DNA from: Ornithinibacillus scapharcae TW25
GTDB taxonomy: Bacteria > Bacillota > Bacilli > Bacillales > Amphibacillaceae
Length of the DNA stretch: 64,000 bases
Assembly (NCBI RefSeq): GCF_000190475.1
Contig: NZ_AEWH01000046.1
Span: forward strand, 36,724-100,723
Direction of reading: 5' to 3'
The notes under the pieces were generated by a model, which did not search any database, was not told the origin of the DNA, and saw only the letters and a list, made by a program, of their open reading frames with translations. The translations under genes were made by a program, and so were the position numbers. Positions 60,796-64,000 of the stretch are shown piece by piece (the first letter of the stretch is position 1; the number at the start of each line of letters is the position of its first letter).

Positions 60796-61128
60796 TTAGA
60801 AAAACACTTGTGATAGTTGGTAGAGAACTTCGACAACTAAATCATAGAAGCCTTGCACCATTCCTTCCAAAAAGGATGCTGTCTTTTGACTAAGATGTTC
60901 ATCATTTGAATTAGCAATCTCCTGAGCTACAGCATCTTCATTCACTATCTCCACTTCACTAGAGTCTTTAGCTACTGTTTCTTGAATCTTTTCATCAGAT
61001 TCAACAGATTGCGTCTTCGTTTCCGTTTCATTGGCAAGAATCGTTTGAGGATTATGTTCCATGCCCACGATTGCTCCTACAAGAAAACATATGACAAGTA
61101 ACAATACAACAGATATAAATTTAGACAC
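60796..61128 (-). CDS. yqxA: YqxA-like membrane-anchored protein
   Basis: 110 residues: GTG 61128 after GGAGG at 7 to 8 bases; N-terminal helix (3-20), acidic and polar middle, and a C-terminal amphipathic stretch (SFLEGMVQGFYDLVVEVLYQL). Located between spoIIP and lepA, like yqxA of B. subtilis. Function unknown; perhaps sporulation related. Confidence 0.8.
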   Translation of the reverse strand: MSKFISVVLLLVICFLVGAIVGMEHNPQTILANETETKTQSVESDEKIQETVAKDSSEVEIVNEDAVAQEIANSNDEHLSQKTASFLEGMVQGFYDLVVEVLYQLSQVFF

Positions 61129-61142
61129 TAGAACAACCTCCT

Positions 61143-62306
61143 TTAATCCGAATTTACTTTCTCCGCTTCCCAATAAAACTCACTAAACACTTCAGCTAAA
61201 GCATCAGCTGTTCGGTATAGCTCTTCCATATTATTATCTACTCCTCCGATTTCAATCAGAAGAGCATTCTCATGTAGGTCTTGATTGAATACCCCGTTTG
61301 TACCTGGCCCTTTCTTTGGAGGTAATACCCCCCTGCTAAGCCCTGGGTATTTTTCTTGCATTAGTTTATACAGCTTGGATGCAAGTTCCAGATTTTTTTC
61401 ATATCCTTTATGTTCTCCACCGATAACAAAGGCAACCCTTGCATAGGAGACACCATTAATGTCGATTGTAGTTGCATCTCTACGAAGACTATCCCGATGG
61501 ATGTCAATGACATATTGTATATCTTTATTAGTCGCAAAGGCTTCTTGGACATTTTCACGTATCGCTGCATAGGAATGTGGATAATCCAAGCCTTTTTCAT
61601 TCAAAATTTGCATCGTATCTGTTTTGTCAACCGTAGTGCCAATTCCATTATTTCGTAACCCTTGTGCTAATCGATCACTAACATTCGTTACGTTTACCTC
61701 ACTATGTTGAGCTAAATCAGGATTGGTTACGTCAGGTAGATGTGGTAGAAAAGATTCATAGTTATGAGTATTATAAATAAATACAACGTTCTTATCACCT
61801 GTTGTTAAGGAATCATTTGGTTGCTCGTTGGATTCAATTGGGTCTATTTCTTCCTCTACTACCGCTTCCCTATCCTTTAACACTTCCTTAAGTGGAGGAG
61901 AGGACTCAACGGGTAGATTCGTATAATCTGTTCCTTCTCCCGCTATGAATATCTTACTATCAAATATCGAAAAACCTGGTAATTCATTTCCTAACAAACT
62001 TCGAGGATCATCTGGTTTGATACTTGTAGCTACTTGAAAGAGAGCCGAAGAAATATCCGGAATCTCGGAATCAGGCGGGATCGCTTCTTTGAAAGCTCTA
62101 TTTTCCATACCTAATAAATACATAAAAGTAGAACTTTCGATTTCGTTTGTCCAATCTGTAAGTGTGTGAGATGACAAACGTAGAGCTGGTGAAATGGATG
62201 TAAATAACCCAATAAGACTAAACAATACTAGAACACTGCTAACATATAGAATGCTTTTCTTCACATATAAAAAAGCCTGTCGATTTCTATTATTATCATC
62301 AAGCAT
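61143..62306 (-). CDS. spoIIP: stage II sporulation protein P (SpoIIP)
   Basis: 387 residues: N-terminal membrane anchor (about 15-32), then amidase/endopeptidase domain with IYNTHNYESF, IDIHRDSLRR, HENALLIEIGGVDN metal-ligand motifs. Peptidoglycan hydrolase driving engulfment with SpoIID and SpoIIM. Follows gpr. Confidence 0.96.
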   Translation of the reverse strand: MLDDNNRNRQAFLYVKKSILYVSSVLVLFSLIGLFTSISPALRLSSHTLTDWTNEIESSTFMYLLGMENRAFKEAIPPDSEIPDISSALFQVATSIKPDDPRSLLGNELPGFSIFDSKIFIAGEGTDYTNLPVESSPPLKEVLKDREAVVEEEIDPIESNEQPNDSLTTGDKNVVFIYNTHNYESFLPHLPDVTNPDLAQHSEVNVTNVSDRLAQGLRNNGIGTTVDKTDTMQILNEKGLDYPHSYAAIRENVQEAFATNKDIQYVIDIHRDSLRRDATTIDINGVSYARVAFVIGGEHKGYEKNLELASKLYKLMQEKYPGLSRGVLPPKKGPGTNGVFNQDLHENALLIEIGGVDNNMEELYRTADALAEVFSEFYWEAEKVNSD

Positions 62307-62424
62307 TATGTTCCACCTTCCAAGTTCATGTTTACTAAAATCTATGACGAATCTTTAGAAGGTAGAACCGTTATTCTCTATTTTTCACAACTTTTACTAG
62401 ATTCATTCCTGTTACTAAAACAAT

Positions 62425-63558
62425 TCACCTGGAATACGATGCAAAATTATCTACATCAACCGCTTCATGTAATGCTGCATTTATACCATTTGCAATTAGA
62501 TGTGACATATCTATCATAAAACCGTCGACTTCTTTCGGTGTAACCATCATGTTGTAACCAGTTGGGGTTAACACTTCAGATATCAGCTTTCTTTTTTCTT
62601 CATCTGATAGATTCCCGACTATTCCCATAAACGTCTGCCTCTTCTCTTGATCAGGAAGATCCTCTTCTGTAAATTTCTTTCCACCAAAAGATAAGCTGGC
62701 AGGTGCTAACGACTTTGATGGTCGGTCCTTTTCTCGCCATTCTCTTCCAAAATGTTTTAAGATATAGTCAATTGTGTCACTCGTAATTGTCACAGCATCC
62801 ACTACTGTGGGAACACCTATTGCCAGAACCGGCACACCTAGCGTTTCTTTACTAAGTTCTTTTCGTTTATTCCCTACTCCAGATCCTGGATGAATTCCCG
62901 AGTCCGATAGCTGAATGGTCTCATTAACTCTCTCAATAGATCTAGATGCTAATGCATCTATCGCAATGACAAAGTCTGGTTGAAACTTCTCCACTATCCC
63001 AAAAATAATATTACTTGTCTCAATACCTGTAACTCCCATTACACCTGGCGTTACCGCACCTACTGGTCGATATCCTTCTGAAACGGATTGATGCTCTAGT
63101 TTAAATAAATGGCTTGTGACTAATACCTTTTCCACTGTCATCGGTCCTAACGCATCCGGTGTTACATTCCAGTTACCCAAACCAACTACCAACCCAGTAC
63201 CATCTTTTGGAATATTGTTTTTCTCGAGTAGATTTTCTAATTCTCTTGCTAATATTTTGGCAGCATGTTCCTGGCTTTTTGTATCTTGCTTTTTCACTCC
63301 ATCGGCATAAATCGTTACGTAGGAACCAGGTTTTTTTCCAATTAAACCTGAACCTTCCTCGTCGATATCCACATAGGAAATTTTTATGCCATTTTCTTCT
63401 CTTTCTTTCAGTTGAACACCTTTTATCTGTTCTTCAGCTTGGGTCTCTTTTTCTACATACATATCCTTTGCTTCAATAGCTAAGTCAGTACGAACTTGAA
63501 ACATATTTTCGTTCGTTTCCAAGAAAATCGCATCCTTTCCATCCTTGTGTAAATACAC
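62425..63558 (-). CDS. gpr: germination protease GPR
   Basis: Aspartic-type protease that degrades small acid-soluble proteins in germinating spores. 377 residues with [35 protein letters not shown] and [13 protein letters not shown] family regions. Made as a zymogen with a short N-terminal propeptide ending before RTDLA. The start is uncertain: a GTG at 63558 (GAAGGA about 13 bases upstream) or a TTG at 63522 (AAAGG about 11 bases upstream), the latter giving a normal-length propeptide. Divergent from rpsT. Confidence 0.93.
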   Translation of the reverse strand: MYLHKDGKDAIFLETNENMFQVRTDLAIEAKDMYVEKETQAEEQIKGVQLKEREENGIKISYVDIDEEGSGLIGKKPGSYVTIYADGVKKQDTKSQEHAAKILARELENLLEKNNIPKDGTGLVVGLGNWNVTPDALGPMTVEKVLVTSHLFKLEHQSVSEGYRPVGAVTPGVMGVTGIETSNIIFGIVEKFQPDFVIAIDALASRSIERVNETIQLSDSGIHPGSGVGNKRKELSKETLGVPVLAIGVPTVVDAVTITSDTIDYILKHFGREWREKDRPSKSLAPASLSFGGKKFTEEDLPDQEKRQTFMGIVGNLSDEEKRKLISEVLTPTGYNMMVTPKEVDGFMIDMSHLIANGINAALHEAVDVDNFASYSR

Positions 63559-63629
63559 ACCATATAAAATTATCCTTCACATTTTCGCTAAAATCATACT
63601 AGTTAAAATAGGATATAAATATATTGTTA

Positions 63630-63658
63630 TTGAAAACAAGCTCCATCTTTGGTAAAAT
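63630..63658 (+). promoter_or_regulatory. sigma-A promoter of rpsT
   Basis: TTGAAA (63630-63635), 17-base spacer, TAAAAT (63653-63658), 48 bases before the rpsT ATG. Confidence 0.75.
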
Positions 63659-63705
63659 ATCATCTGTTCGAGGTATGAACGTTTTTGTTCCTAGGAGGTG
63701 AAATA

Positions 63706-63972
63706 ATGGCTAACATTAAATCCGCAATTAAACGTGTTGATGTAAACAATAAGAAACGCGTACAAAACCAATCTGACAAATCTGAAATGCGTTCGCAAAT
63801 AAAATCACTAGAAAAATTTGTTGAAGCAAACGATGTTGAAAATGCTAAAACTGCATTAACTACAACAATTAAGAAGATTGATAAAGCAGTACAAAAAGGA
63901 CTTATCCATAAAAATGCTGGTAACCGTCAAAAAGCTCGTCTAACGAAAAAGGTTAACGGTCTAGGTGCATAA
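63706..63972 (+). CDS. rpsT: 30S ribosomal protein S20
   Basis: 88 residues, basic helical S20 (MANIKSAIKRVDVNNKKR). ATG 63706 has AGGAGGTG at about 6 bases. The 63685 reading adds seven residues that cover the ribosome-binding site, so it is not used. Divergent from gpr, as in B. subtilis. The beginning of the following terminator may lie at the window end. Confidence 0.97.
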   Translation: MANIKSAIKRVDVNNKKRVQNQSDKSEMRSQIKSLEKFVEANDVENAKTALTTTIKKIDKAVQKGLIHKNAGNRQKARLTKKVNGLGA

Positions 63973-64000
63973 GTTTTTACACTGCCAAATAAAAAAAACG

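Noticed and set aside
63560-63600. sigma-G/F promoter of gpr
   Set aside because: GTATG and GATAAT-like elements exist but spacing and position overlap the possible start codon; too uncertain to list.

Overview
This 64 kb window is chromosomal core sequence from a low-GC, endospore-forming member of the Bacillaceae. Support comes from the spore genes gpr, spoIIP, yqfC/yqfD and a SpoVAF-like gene, from consensus Firmicutes promoters and terminators, and from gene order. Almost every gene has a Bacillus subtilis counterpart in the yqgY-to-rpsT segment, read mainly on the minus strand. The halophilic/alkaliphilic Virgibacillus-Oceanobacillus side of the family seems likely from overall feel, but I did not identify a species.

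Layout by coordinate. 0-9.5 kb: end of a DUF2626 gene, MBL-fold hydrolase, LTA-synthase-family protein, glucokinase, SpoVAF-like germination protein, a frameshifted gene of unknown function, rhomboid protease GluP, and 5-formyl-THF cyclo-ligase. 9.5-18 kb: two closely related class B penicillin-binding proteins flanking rpmG, two small membrane-anchored proteins and an orphan phoU; then an MFS transporter and sodA. 18.1-18.7 kb: six-gene tRNA operon (Asn-Met-His-Ile2/Met-Ser-Phe). 19-28 kb: Na/Pi-cotransporter-type protein with a PhoU-like tail, NfeD protein, YqfZ/YqfX/YqfT small proteins, endonuclease IV, RNA helicase CshB, YqfO, TrmK, cytochrome c550. 28-33 kb: sigA, dnaG, yqfL, ccpN. 33-42 kb: glyQS under a T-box, recO, yqzL, era, dgkA, ybeY, pgpH. 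42-49 kb: phoH, yqfD, yqfC, a small anchored protein, floA, nfeD, yqeY, rpsU, deoC. 49-58.6 kb: the hrcA-grpE-dnaK-dnaJ-prmA-rsmE-mtaB heat-shock cluster with a CIRCE operator, plus hemW. 58.8-64 kb: lepA, yqxA, spoIIP, gpr, and divergent rpsT.

Most of the window is ordinary housekeeping DNA, and I found no undescribed defence, mobile or biosynthetic system. The points worth a second look are: six single-base indels in five genes, five of them in poly-A/T tracts (two in rpmG alone), which point to sequence error or slippage; a consensus sigma-H promoter ahead of dnaG-sigA; TTTACA direct repeats with an 11-base period (PhoP-box-like) beside both phosphate genes, phoU and the Na/Pi transporter; a roughly 52-base intergenic repeat present three times between operon genes; a tandem PBP pair; and three short unexplained intergenic ORFs.

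Relative to B. subtilis, cdd is missing between dgkA and era, ispH/yqfQ are missing beside cshB, and the pst operon is missing beside pbpA; deoC is inserted between mtaB and rpsU.
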